Positions 41,618-52,510 of a DNA stretch of 64,000 bases are shown here, in pieces. The stretch's first letter is position 1, and the number at the start of each line of letters is the position of its first letter. Below the pieces are notes generated by a model. That model was given only the letters and a program-made list of their open reading frames with translations, was not told where the DNA came from and made no database searches. The stretch spans positions 62,001 to 126,000 of the forward strand of contig WEDG01004185.1 of NCBI GenBank assembly GCA_017591395.1, read 5' to 3'. The DNA comes from Schistocephalus solidus (lineage: Eukaryota; Platyhelminthes; Cestoda; Diphyllobothriidea; Diphyllobothriidae). A program made the position numbers and the translations under genes.

Positions 41618-43828
41618 CAAACGCATTGGCAATAGCAAGGTAGGATCAACATCGTGGGAGAAAATGTTTGCCACCATCACAACCGTGTAAGCTAATCCCT
41701 CTCCCAAGGACAATAAAGTCATCGCATGAGCCCATTCGCTCGTTTGAATATAACAAATAAAATAAGTAAGTTTATTGATGGGGCACTTCTTGGGCGCTGT
41801 CAAATCCTAAGAAAATCTACAAAAATCTTCCGTACAACACCACAGTGTGGACCAAGTCATCACAATTCACTTCATCCACGCGCAAAAGGTTTTTATCGTA
41901 ATTTTTGACAAGGTCCACCGTGCGCCCCATGCCAAAATGGCTCAAGCACGATGACTTGCTCGTGAACTAGATTATAGCAGTAGAAGAAATGCGCTGCATA
42001 TCGTACAGGCCTCATTTGCGTGAATGATATATATAAAACATAGTTACCTCTTTACCAGTTTGGCGAGAGTAACTTTTGAAGCAAAATATCCAGAATATCC
42101 ATTTTTATTATTGCTAATTTTTATTGGATCATTTAATTCAGCCTCCCTGCAGTGCGTCCGTAGCCTATTGGTAATCTTACTGCACGTGACGTGCAGGTGA
42201 TAACATGTTTACATCTAAACCCTCTTTTATCATATTGAGTTGCAATTTCTCGATGACGTATGATTTCAATATATTTACCATACCTTCAGACAATGTAAAC
42301 TATTTGGAGTGATCTACATAGCCGAGTGTGCACCATCACAAAATCAAAGAATGAGACGTATCAATTTATATAGATTTGTGACACCCGCACAGGTGGCTGA
42401 CAAAGATTAATTGAAAAAATACAAGAAGAGCAGCAGGAATCGGAGAGATAGTCAAACTAAAACTGCTAGGTGGTGCTAAAGACGGGTCCTCATGATTTTA
42501 ATAGACTGACATCCAGGCGAAAAAGTCAAAATTAATACTTTAGACCCATTCCAAGATTTGGTCACTGCGGCCTACCAGGATAATTAAAAGTTCCTACAAT
42601 CGGTAGTTTGAGCTTGCAGTTTTTGTCGTATCTGTTGGAATAATATGTTAATTGCCTATTTTTTTCTATTCCATCGGATTTGCCTAAATTTCGATAATTT
42701 TAGTATGAAATTAGTTTGTATTTCTGCCACTGGCACAAGTTCATTTTGTCAATTTCGTTTTCAAGGCAAACCTTTAAGAATCGTCAGCGGTATGTAGCCC
42801 TACCACGAATTGGTTTTGCGAGTGCCGTGGGAACGACATAACTTGAAATATACCATGCAGAATGTTCATCACACTTTTACCTGCGTAATGAACCAGTAAA
42901 TCCACTTGATGTGGCAATCTGTTCGTCTAGTAGTTTCGGTGATCTACTGATTTCATGCAAATTTGCGTTTATGGTATACTGACCACTCCCTCGCTCATTA
43001 TCGAACGCGGGTTCTGTCGTCGAGCTAAGCCATGCCCGTCGTTCTTTTAATGTTAACAGATTATGTACAATTTGAACCCTTATTGAAAAATCGTTAAAGG
43101 CCATTATTATTTAGTAAAACCATGCCCGCTCGGGAAATATACAAGGTTCATCAGAGCGTTATGTTTGGCGCTAACATAAATCCAGCAAATTTCAATCATA
43201 CACACAGAGGAGTCAGAGACAGTGGAGGATTGAAGTTTGTCTGTTTGGCTCTCACATCGACTAGCTACCGATCAACGGGAGCTTTATCACTTAATCGTGC
43301 TATTTGCACTTCTTGGGTGTCCTATTTTTTTATTGCTGCGGTCTAACTTTGAAGACAAACTGTCCTTCCCTATAAGGGAGCTATGCAAGCCAGAATTTGA
43401 CTCACCATATTATCTACGTTCCACTTATATCTTGGGACAGAATCTATGGAGACCATGTTTTCTGTTCTCGTCAGCCCTATTCTGTGTCCGATCAGCCCGG
43501 CTGCACTTTATCTTTATATGCTCCCAGTTAACTTGCATCCAAAAGTATTTGCATATCCATTAACATATTTAGATGTTGTTCCTTCACTCTACGATCTATT
43601 TTGAATAACTTAACTCGTTTTTTTTCGTTTGGGATCAAGGTGATGAAAAGTTAGTCGCGTGATATCCCCGCTCAGTAGACTATATGATGTTTTGCCAGTA
43701 TTCGTGGTGGCTAACCTTACAATTTTATTTGCTTCTTCCCAGTTTTAAACTTACGTTTCGTTCTTACTTCTCATTTGTCCTAATGTTCATCTGTTTAAGA
43801 ATTCCAATCCAATATTCTTTTAGACGCA
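41618..43828. other. Upstream region of NUP62, no other gene seen
   Basis: About 2.2 kb, AT-rich, with no recognised protein or repeat. Just before the NUP62 start codon there is a splice-acceptor-like stretch (tattcttttag ending at 43,823, then acgca and the ATG). So 5' UTR sequence is probably added by cis- or trans-splicing rather than transcribed directly next to the ATG. Confidence 0.45.
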
Positions 43829-44860
43829 ATGTCAGGCTTTACATTTGGTACGGCGACCTCGAAACCAGCTTTTTCCTTCGGCAGTTTAGGCGCAGCACAG
43901 ACTACCTCAGCTTCTGCAACCCCTGCCTCCGTGACCACAGCAAACACCAAGCCAAATTTTTCCTTCGGCTTACCGACAGCATCGCCTGCCACCACTGCGG
44001 TTGCACCCGCTGCTGGCGCGTCTCCGGCAACGACCAGCTTCCAATTAGGTGGCTTCGGCACTATCGCTGCTACCAGCGCGACCGCCCCCCAGCCATCCTT
44101 CGGCTTCTCTCTGTCTAAGCCATTGTCATCACCTGCCGCAACAACAGCCTCAACCACGTCAGCCCCAAGTGGCTTTTCTTTCAATCTGGGGAAAAGTGCT
44201 GCGTCGACACAAGCTGCAACTGGGTCAACAACTCCAGCATCATCAGGCATTACATTTGGTGCTCCCAGTAGTTTGACCTTTGGCACACCCCAAGCTGCTT
44301 CTGTGACTGCAGTAGGCACGACTGCTACGGCCACTGTTGCTCCGACGACACAAACTTCCCAGCTTATGGGCGGGACCCAGGGGTCACCTTTCGCTCTCGG
44401 AACTACGAATACTACAACTAACACTGGGAGCCCTTTCTCTCTTTCTCTCTCGAAACCGACTACGGCACTTCCAACCACTACGATGGCGACGACTTCGGCC
44501 ACCCCGTTTGCTTCCCTCGTCACCAGCACAACAGGAGGCACGTCGATGCCTGGTTTTAGTTTTGGTGGATTGAGTAGTATGTCTTCTACGCCTGGGAGTA
44601 CCTCAACTGCAACAACGACAACAACGGCAACGTCGACCACCGCAGTAGCCTCAACTGTCCAACCTACTTTGACTTATCGTCAACTAGAAGATATGGTAAA
44701 TAAGTGGACCTATGAGCTGGATGAACAAGAGCGGGATTTCGCGACAGAACTAAATCGTCTTAATAAGGCCGACAGAATCTTAGTGGAGAATGCGGAGAAA
44801 ATATCAAGTCTTCAGTCCACGGTTGAAGCCTGTAAAAGTGGACAGAGCAGGATTGAACAG
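43829..44860 (+). CDS. NUP62: NUP62 nucleoporin, coding exon 1 (FG repeats, start of coiled coil)
   Basis: This encodes the N-terminal 344 residues of nucleoporin p62, a central-channel protein of the nuclear pore. Its FG repeats bind transport receptors, and its coiled coil assembles with Nup54 and Nup58. The start ATG is followed by MSGFTFGTATSKPAFSFG; FG-type motifs (FGSLG, FSFGLP, FGFSL, GFSFNLG, TFGAPS, TFGTP, GFSFGG) recur in a Thr/Ser/Ala/Pro-rich background to about residue 270. From about residue 285 the Nsp1-like C-terminal domain starts (LTYRQLEDMVNKWTYELDEQERDF). The exon ends GAACAG before GTACGT at phase 0. A splice-acceptor-like tract ends 5 nt upstream of the ATG. The long opposite-strand open frame here is only a shadow. 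Confidence 0.93.
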
Positions 44861-46567
44861 GTACGTTACATTTAATTGATCGACTCTGTTTCAGTCAGTT
44901 TTGTCAAACAACAAAAAAGCCTAATGCGGTTTGATCATCTCTAAACCCTGTTTCTTTTAGCAGCAAAACTGCCCTAAAGTTTCTGATATTTTGAAAATAT
45001 CAAAAAATTACTAGATAAAAAGTAAAAAGTCACTTTTTCAGCAGTGACTGAGCGCAATCTTCTTATTTTAGCCCTGCTATGAGGCCTCTGAATATCTATA
45101 ACTACGCCATTCAGCTTGTATAACTACTTTCAAGGCTTAAGGAGATCCTCCACTTGATTAGCTTTGTCCTGTAACAAGAATCGTCAACCCTGGGTGTCGG
45201 CTGCTGCATGCTCATTTGGAAAATAATACCTTATTTTAATTAATGAAGGAACAAGTTTGACCCTTCCATTGGCCAAAATTTGTTCTAGGAGACACTACAG
45301 GTTTCTTGCAGCCAGGTTTAGCGGTAATTGTATCCTACATGTCATTGAAAAAGAGACTGAGACGAGAGGGTAGGGAAACACCCCGGATCGAAGCCAAAAT
45401 GTATTTCAAAGCAACAGTACTCATATTCAGATCGGAAATATCAGTTAGAGGCGGCCGCAATAACTATTGGAACGAAGTTCTGGCCCCGACAGAACAGGAA
45501 TTAAATGTCCTTCTACTCGAAAACCAGAAGTTTCTCCGCAAAGTTAGTGCTAGTGGTTCTCTTCAGAATGTTAATGGCGTCATTATTTTTAACATCTCAC
45601 TGACAGGTGAGCAGTAGTATAAACAGGTCGAATGTCTCATTAAGTTTGACGATAAACTGATTCTTTATTATTAATTTCCCCAGAAATTAATCGTTAAATG
45701 GGAGTAAATCAGTCTGTTTGAAGCTTCGTAGGCGTAGAATCAAAGTTTTTATGAATATTTGGGCCGACTTCTATCAACCACAAGGGGATAACCGCGTAAT
45801 ATTCATTAGCGATTACCTGTGCTGTGAATATTATGTATCATGTAACCCCTAGATAAACGAATTATCCAATTTCCTCGAAAAAGTATTTGCTCCCTCCCCC
45901 CGACGTCTAACGGGTCTTTCGACCCTCCAGTTTCACAAAAATCACCCATCAAATTAACGTCAGTTCGACCGTCGTAGTCCGACCATGTCCACCGTATACT
46001 CCACAGAAGTGTGGTACAGGGACGGTGACTTGTGTGCTAATTAGTTTTAAGTTATAGTAGACTTGCACTCCATCTACTGCACCCTCTCTTCTCTTACTCG
46101 TCGGTGCTCGGTGTCAAGACATAGTCAAGAAGACCGGAGTTGGGGTCGCGCGCAGATGAAGCATCTCCCACGGAGTGGGGGAGCGAGCTTCGGCATGAAC
46201 CTGCACCTACGCGTGCCAATGTTGGGCACGCGCGCCCCCCATGTTCGGCATTTGTTATGGGACCTCATCCCAGAATAATTACGCCTGCCGCACCCTGATC
46301 AGTGATACAACGGAGGCATTACAATTCTCATGTGAAATCGTCTATAAAGTCTATGTCAAGTTACCCATGTGTGATTTTCATCTACCCTCACTCTATTTCC
46401 CGTAACTCATTTGCGAAGGGGCTTATTTGAGACATCAGTTTCTGGGAAATCCCATTCATTATCTATTTTAATCTTCTTAGATTTTTTGTGTTATTTCAAA
46501 TAAATACATGGCTGGTTAACTCGCATTATGGATTTTCTCACTGCGAACTGCTCTTCGATCCTGGCAG
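44861..46567 (+). other. NUP62 intron 1
   Basis: The GT at 44,861 and the AG at 46,566-46,567 (ctggcag) define it; both sides are phase 0. The joined protein (IEQ then ELEFVESQQ) matches the animal NUP62 coiled coil without a gap. It holds a family A repeat at 45,957-46,290. An open frame at 45,306-45,617 has no recognised domain and no place in NUP62. Confidence 0.8.
45957..46290 (+). repeat. Repeat family A copy (5' part), + orientation
   Basis: It starts cagttcgaccgtcg, like the copy at 58,012, and shares the blocks acagggacggtgacttg, ttagttttaagt-atagta, agtcaagaagaccgga and cacggagtgg. The 3' half of the family is missing. Confidence 0.8.
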
Positions 46568-46925
46568 GAATTGGAATTTGTGGAGTCCCAGCAGCGCGAG
46601 CTGGAGGGTCTTTTGGAGCCTTTGGAGCAGGCGGCTACTGACCTACCACCCAGTCAGCAGCACGCTGACGCTGAACGCGAAGCCATCTTCCAGATGTGCG
46701 TCAACACTGACCTGGAGCTGGGTCAATTACTCACAGATCTACGCGAAATGGCTGATCGGGTGAATTCCATCACCAGTGATATCTCCGAACCTAAAATAGC
46801 GCACGATAGGACCGCCTCGGACTTAGCCTCTAACTCGACGCTGGGCTCGACCAACGTGATTGGTCAGGTGACACGGATCCTCAATTCGCACATGCATTCG
46901 CTTAGTTGGCTAAACCAGAACACCC
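46568..46925 (+). CDS. NUP62: NUP62 coding exon 2 (coiled coil)
   Basis: 119 codons plus one base. The start ELEFVESQQRELEGLLEPLE, then QQHADAEREAIF, LELGQLLTDLREMADRVN, and QVTRILNSHMHSLSWLNQN match the central heptads of animal NUP62 (QQKELEDLL, QHADEEREK, ILNAHMDSLQW). This helical region forms the trimer with Nup54 and Nup58. The exon ends at 46,925 (acacc-c before GTAAGT), phase 1. Confidence 0.92.
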
Positions 46926-49831
46926 GTAAGTCACTCTGCCTTATTCCAACATTTAACATCTACTGACAACTTAGAAGTAACGTTTTAGTGCATATTAAAC
47001 ATTTCATGTGGTGTACGCTCATAAAAACACATTTTTATCGTAATAACGCCATAATAACAGTAAAGCAACATTTCGGGTTGTCAAACTCACCAGTCCCTCT
47101 TTTAAAATTTTAGAAGAGTTAATGGAAAAGTTGAAATTCCTCACTGCCTCCTGAAAGACTTCAAGGGTTGCCTGTCATGTTTGTACAACTTCAAGAAATA
47201 CATCTTATTCATTAATTAGCCCTTTTTTGCTGCTTTTTCTCCACATTATTCCGTTACTGGCTGTTTGAAATTTTGACGAGAAGACTTCCCATTATCTCGT
47301 TCATCGGTAGGTATTGCTCAGAACTACCTGACTCATTGCACGTAAGGGCGGGGGGAGGGGATTTCGACTCCTCGACTATCTGGTTGGAAAGCGCGACGGT
47401 TTTTTTAAAGGGATTAGAGCTAACTCTCTTGTCGCAACACCCACACTAACCTGAGGTCTTCTTCAAATTTCTGCCTAAAACGCGTCTTCTGTCTACTGAA
47501 TGATCATACCTAACTCTACCAAAAGGTGCCGATGGCTTGAGTATCTTAACCAAATTGTTGTTTGGTGGTTTGTTGGCTTAAAGTCGATTGTGGTAGGATA
47601 GAGTACGGGCTTTTGGCTTTGACCTTGAGCTCGGGTGTAGAGGCCTTGCAGGTGGTCATCTAGTACTGCCACTGCCGCGATAGGAAACGTCTGGAGTCAT
47701 TTACCAGATCTGGTACCGTTGCGGACAAAAGAAACTACGTTGGAGAAGCGGGAAGACTACTCTGAACGCTAATTGCTGAGCGTGCAGCAGCAGTCCTAAA
47801 GAGGAATGACACTAACTCCCAGATCGCGGCTTACTCGATGTGATCTGGCTACACCTTAAAGTTTGACGAGGTCGAAATTCTCGCAAGAGGTGACAACCAC
47901 GTGATCTGCTTGAATTATTCTCCTCCGGCCCCCAAGTGGAATGCCCTTCCGCCTTCATATTTTTTGCTACGATTTGATTGGGCAAAATTACTAGCCACGC
48001 GAGTAAGGTGCTGGTGCCCAGCAGTCACGTTGACAAAAGGGCCAAATTGCCGCGTAATCGTCACGCCAAGAATCGTCAAAGATGATAAAGTCACGGCAAT
48101 TTACGGCTCGCGTACTGACCGACAAGTAATCATCGCATCAACTACGACTCTCAGGGATGAGAACGAGTAGTGCTAATGGCCCGGCGACTGTGCTCTATAA
48201 ATTCTGCACATAGGACCCTTTTCTGTGGCTGTATGCGAATCCGAAACGTCAGTCCAATAAACTTCTCGTTCCAGCAATCACCTCTTCATCTTCTTCTAAT
48301 AGCGTACTGGTGCCAGCGACGGTAGAGATTGGGGCGAGTATTTTTGGCTGGCTATCGACGGAAAGATGAGGCATGAATAATAACTCCGGTTTTCTTTGGT
48401 TATGTCGCTTTAGTAGTTAGAATAACGTTTAACAGAATTGTAGTAAAGGTATCAGCAGAACTTCGCCGATCCGAAAAGCAGCAGAAGATGGGCTAAGCGC
48501 GTTCCTGAGACTACCTCTTAACTATGGTAGGATAACGCGCAACTGACTTTCTGCGTACAACACCCCCGTCAGCTTTCCAGGCCTGAGCCCTGTGCATTTA
48601 TCCTGCTGGAGTTTCTTCGGCTGTTTGCACAAACTGTGCCCGAACTGGCACGTCTTGTTTCAACTACTTTGCTCCGCATTCGTTCCGCTTCGGATCTAAA
48701 TGACATTTTCTACAGCAAGTTTGGATCAGGCGATGCTTCAATTTGGTATCCTGTGGAGCAAAATTGAAATAATAACCATGATCACCTCTTATCTGCCAAT
48801 ATCCGACCCTGTGCACACATAAGCTATTTGCATTTTAATTTTAACTGTGGACAGATAATGATTCCTGGTATGCGCCAAATGTACACATTATTATCATTAC
48901 CTCCGCACCCTGTTACAACTTGACTGAGACTATTTGAAGGTTTTGAAGACTTTTCACTAATCGTGATGTCCTTTCATCTTTAGTTACATTAGATATGCTA
49001 TTTCACGACATGTCAACTTTACTTCTGAAATTTGGTTTACATTTGAACGAACTTCTTAAATAAGGTTGCTTTATCGATTCTTGTGCATCCGAGCTTTCTT
49101 TCAGCCGCCTTCAACAACTTTACTGTAAAAAATGAATACTTGATTAGTATGAACTTTTCTCCTTGATTTTCGATGCCCTTATAACTGCTTATCTATTTTG
49201 TAGAAAATATGCTGAAATGTATTCTTTCTTGTATCCATTTCGTAGCAAATTACGTTTTCTTCAAATTTTGTACGTGAAAACGGATTTATTTCGGTTTAAA
49301 CGAATTTATAATTATGATATTTTTTAAGACCATGAAATGTCCATTCATAATTCATCGTATCTTTCCATTTATTTATATTGCTTAAAAAGTATACAACATG
49401 GTCCGCTTTCATTGCAGACTTTTTGAGTTCTATATAACATCTTCTTAATAACATAGAGAAATCGATAATTTCCCCCTACACGGAAGGTTTACAACATGTA
49501 GTTTGAAAACCCTAAGCGAGTGTGCATCTACAAGTCGAGTTGGAAAATATTTCGGGAATTTGAAGAAAACTTATTTTGCGACCAAATGAGTACAAAAAAG
49601 TATGCTTCAATGCGTGTTTGCCATAACTATACTTTAATTTATATTGACACGTGAATTCAATGTGAACAATTTATACTACTAGAGTGGTCATGTTTACCGA
49701 GCATGCTTTTTCCAGGCAGCCGAAGAGTCTCAATCCAAAGCCGGCTTTATATCGTGACTGAACTGCCCTGGAATTGCAAAGGTATTGCACCTCAACCTAT
49801 GTAATTCTTTCTAATCGAAAACTAATTTCAG
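46926..49831 (+). other. NUP62 intron 2 (tentative)
   Basis: A good donor at 46,926. The acceptor at 49,830-49,831 is the best phase-matched candidate I found. No other gene is seen inside. 48,190-48,280 has TATA-like (tctataaattc) and AATAAA-like (ccaataaact) words about 70 bp apart, which could be an LTR relic. The 47.6-47.9 kb part is unrecognised. 49,320-49,830 is duplicated at 50,690-51,190. Confidence 0.5.
49320..49830. repeat. Duplicated non-coding segment, copy 1
   Basis: Shares collinear blocks with 50,690-51,190: ccattcat..catcgtat, acaacatggtcc / caacatggtcc, catcttcttaata, gagtac-aaaagt, and aat-ctttcta. A shorter third piece lies at 51,685-51,745 (ctaatcgaaaac, ctgaatttcggt). 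The copies are imperfect, so the duplication is old. Confidence 0.6.
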
Positions 49832-49923
49832 AATTTTTGGTAGCATTCCATGAGGAGCTGGCTGGACTCGAGAGTGAGCTCCAAGGCAGAGCGGAGCGAG
49901 TGAGTTCCGTTAGCAATCGGTGA
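49832..49923 (+). CDS. NUP62: NUP62 last coding exon (tentative, SINE-like sequence)
   Basis: The acceptor tttcag at 49,831 is followed by 91 bases that, with the one base carried over, give 30 residues (QFLVAFHEELAGLESELQGR, then a short Ser-rich end) and a TGA at 49,921-49,923. The total protein would be 493 residues, near the usual size of about 520. However, from about 49,858 on the sequence is shared with the head of the SINE-like repeats at 54,339-54,405 and 55,660-55,720. The last residues would therefore be repeat-derived, or the true end lies elsewhere. Phase and length agree with animal NUP62, which has about 30 residues after this point, but residue identity is low. Confidence 0.4.
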
Positions 49924-50130
49924 GCGTTCGTCAATGAATGTCAATATTCCCGATCTAAACCGGGAAGACAACGGGCCTGTGGCTCATTGGTTAGAGCATT
50001 GGACTTCTGATCAACAGGTCGCGGGTTCGAACCTCGGGTGCGGCACCACCTGGGGTTGGGTATGACTAGTTGATGAATGCTAATGAGCCAGAAATGGTCA
50101 TTCCCGTCTCCTCTATCTTTGTCGGCATTC
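49858..50130 (+). repeat. tRNA-derived SINE-like copy 1
   Basis: The head (ctggactcgagagtgagctc, then atcggtgagcg) runs to a tRNA-like part at 49,973-50,045 with a box A (tggctcattggttagag) and box B (ggttcgaacc). The anticodon arm TTGGA-CTTCTGA-TCAAC gives anticodon TCT, so a tRNA-Arg origin is likely. A GC hairpin and the conserved tail (gagccagaaatgg, ctttgtcggc) follow. It has RNA polymerase III promoter boxes. Confidence 0.85.
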
Positions 50131-50689
50131 CTTATCTACCAACTACAGTACTATAGCAAATGCAGAAGGTCGTGACAACTTCGTCCACTCTGTTTCGCTT
50201 CATAGCTGTCAAAGGGCTAACGACGCCCTCATTGTGAGCTTTTAGCATTTTCGGACAGTGGCTAATTATAGAAAGCAGGCTGATTAGATTTCCTGCCTTC
50301 GGTTGTCTGGCCACAGGCTAACTATCTTTGCTTGCCTCTCACTGCATAACCGCGTGCGAGGGCTCTGCGACGAAGTTTTGGGGATAAACTGCGTGTCTAC
50401 ATTTCGCCTACCAACCTGACCAAACAGTCGCATACGAATTCCACGTGTCAGCTTCTATTCTTTAGCCTCCCATGTACAAGAACGTTTCTTTGGCATGAAG
50501 TCAGCCTGCATAGTCTGCCTTCCGCACAAATCTTCACGGCTTAGAGCATTACACAACTAACAGGGACTTAATTAATTAATTAAATTAATTTACTTTTGAT
50601 GCACAGAACGGGCGTACTATATTTTTATGTATACTTTTTGCTCTGTTCCGTTGTATACGTTCAGCTTAGAAACGTTTGAAATTAGAAGA

Positions 50690-51190
50690 TTGTGAAATAT
50701 CCATTCATACAGCATCGTATCTATCCTTTTGTTGATGCTGCTTATGAAGTATGCAACATGGTCCACATCAATTGCAAATTTTACGAGTATAATATAGCAT
50801 CTTCTTAATAGCGTACAAAACTGCATGATTTCTTACATGTACGGTATTCAGAATGCAGTTTGAGAATCCTAAGCCCATGTGCTACTGTAGCTTGGACTCA
50901 TAATTATTTCTGGAATTGAAAAGTAAAATTGTCCTGTCTTCAAGCATAACATTTTAAATGAGTACCAAAAAGTTTTTATGCGTGTTTTTATAAAATACAT
51001 AAATTTATAGGAACATCAAAGATGAGTGGAAAGCTCAACCTACGTAAATGGTCATTTTTTGCTGGGCGTAGTTTTTGCAGGCGGCCGGAAAGTAGTTCAA
51101 TTAAAAGTCGGCATCCTGAAATGTCTTTGGATGTGTCGCACGACAATTGGTATTAAAAGCCCACCTAAGTAATCCTTTCTAGAGTTGCGA
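50690..51190. repeat. Duplicated non-coding segment, copy 2
   Basis: This is the partner of 49,320-49,830, about 1.37 kb downstream. It ends just after the position equivalent to the NUP62 last-exon acceptor, and that acceptor is not preserved here. Confidence 0.6.
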
Positions 51191-52122
51191 AAATTCCTAT
51201 TAAAAAAAGGCCAAAGACAAGTTGACGAGTATACGTTAGCCTTTGATAAATTCTCATCAGGATCATCGCGTAGATGTCAGAGAATCCTTCCCGGGGATTT
51301 ACTAGGTCCCCTCAAGCTATTTGAAATTCCTTGGACAGCGTTTGCTGGATACGACAAAAGCGACTGTAATCAAGTTACGTAAACCGGTCCTGTGCGCCCA
51401 AATGTACTTTATATAGGCACTGCAATTACCATGGCCGAAACCCACCAATTCAGCCGCGCACCATCTAATTACCTATCCCGGCAGCCGCCATCCCTCTGAC
51501 GATGATCAGAATAAGGACAGCAATTTCGTTTCTTTCCCCCACCCGTCCTCTCCCACCCTGAAAACCATACGATTTGTTTTACTTTCCTGCATGTTTAGCT
51601 TAGTTCCACAGTAATATAAATGTAAAAGCCTGACGAAAATTTTTCGAAAGCTAGCATATGCTCGCAAAATTGTCTTTTTGAATAATCCTATCTAATCGAA
51701 AACATATGTCTGAATTTCGGTTAACATTTCATGGGAGAAACCAGTCAACGTAGCTCTCACAACCAACACTTTACAGCCATATTGGTTCTGTTTTTTTCCA
51801 TAGTTCCTCTTAAGAGCGGCTCTACTTCTTAGTAATCCCTCACTTATCTCCACCTTGATCCAATAGCTAAACTGGTAACATGAAACTCGAAGCCACTTCA
51901 GCACCCCAATGTCTGCTGATAATCAAGAATGGGTATAACCTGTGATACTGCATCAGAGGGATGAGAACAGTTGTTTATGTAATCCCCTCCAGATCATTGA
52001 TCACTTTGCCATCGTCCCTACTTCATACCCCTCTAAATGTGAGACCGCGGATTGTGCCGTTCAAGCCTGTTGATAATAACTCTCACAGTAGTTGCTACGG
52101 CGGAGATGTTGAATTCCCCCAC
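51191..52122. other. Intergenic region between NUP62 and WDR83
   Basis: No gene is called. It contains the 51,358-51,402 segment that shares words with 1,172-1,222, and a third piece of the duplicated segment at 51,685-51,745. It must hold the WDR83 promoter or, if the genes are trans-spliced, the acceptor. A frame from 51,961 is open into the WDR83 start, so an upstream ATG is possible. Confidence 0.35.
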
Positions 52123-52131
52123 ATGGTGCAG
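52123..52131 (+). CDS. WDR83: WDR83 coding exon 1 (tentative)
   Basis: ATGGTGCAG followed by a donor (GTAGGA). It encodes M-V-Q at phase 0 and joins in frame to the next exon, whose sequence has no Met before the first WD blade and a stop upstream in that frame. The context cccacATGG is favourable. An in-frame ATG at 51,961 would give a longer N terminus. The resulting N terminus has a length like that of animal WDR83. Confidence 0.55.
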
Positions 52132-52273
52132 GTAGGAGGGGAGGGGGGTGGTGGTGGTGACTGTACAAGGTCTTTTGGGTTGTTCCACCATCATACTGTT
52201 TTCTCTATGAAGTCCTCCGGTTGGTGCTGTCAAAGCTGCCATTTCAACTTCCGCTTCATTCTCTTCAATTCAG

Positions 52274-52510
52274 GCTTCGGCTGATTTGGCTGAAAACTCT
52301 GAGGATGGAAAAGCCGAAACGAAACTGCCCCTGAGGCCTGTCAGACGCCTGTTATGTCAGCAGAATGCCGTCCGAGCTGTGCGTTTCAATGCCGATGGCC
52401 AGTACTGCTTGACAGCAGGCGGAAACAGGACCATTCGCCTTTGGAATCCACGCGCTGGGCGTCTGCTGAAGACCTACAGCGGTCACAGCGGTGAGGTTTC
52501 CGATGTTCAG
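52274..52510 (+). CDS. WDR83: WDR83 (MORG1) coding exon 2, WD blade 1
   Basis: 79 codons between acceptor (caattcag, 52,273) and donor (GTTAGT, 52,511), phase 0 on both sides. WDR83 is a seven-bladed WD40 protein that scaffolds MAPK signalling and is also found with spliceosomes in animals. The sequence here CQQNAVRAVRFNADGQYCLT, then TIRLWNPRAGRLLKTYSGH and SGEVSDVQ, matches the animal protein (AVRAVRFNVDGNYCLT, LKLWNPLRGTLLRTYSGH) closely. An acidic low-complexity stretch (AENSEDGKAETK) precedes it. It lies on the same strand as NUP62, about 2.3 kb downstream. Confidence 0.93.

Noticed and set aside
42877..43563. Overlapping open frames upstream of NUP62
   Set aside because: They are short, without domains, and in AT-rich sequence. 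I could not link them to NUP62 by splicing in phase.
43795..44640. Long open frame of 281 codons on the - strand
   Set aside because: It is the antisense of the Thr/Ser/Ala-rich NUP62 FG region, where codon bias removes stops on the other strand. It has no domain of its own.
45306..45617. Open frame with a donor-like GTGAGC near its end in NUP62 intron 1
   Set aside because: NUP62 exons 1 and 2 join without a gap against animal NUP62, so no exon is missing here. The peptide matches nothing I recognise.
49973..50045. Functional tRNA-Arg (TCT) gene
   Set aside because: The tRNA-like part has box A, box B and a plausible anticodon arm. However, it is followed by the family's hairpin and tail, lacks a matching acceptor stem, and recurs in diverged copies, so it is the head of a SINE rather than a gene.
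51961..52284. 107-codon open frame upstream of WDR83
   Set aside because: Most of it is probably 5' UTR and intron. Only the last codons before 52,131 may be coding. An upstream in-frame ATG at 51,961 cannot be excluded but has no conserved sequence.
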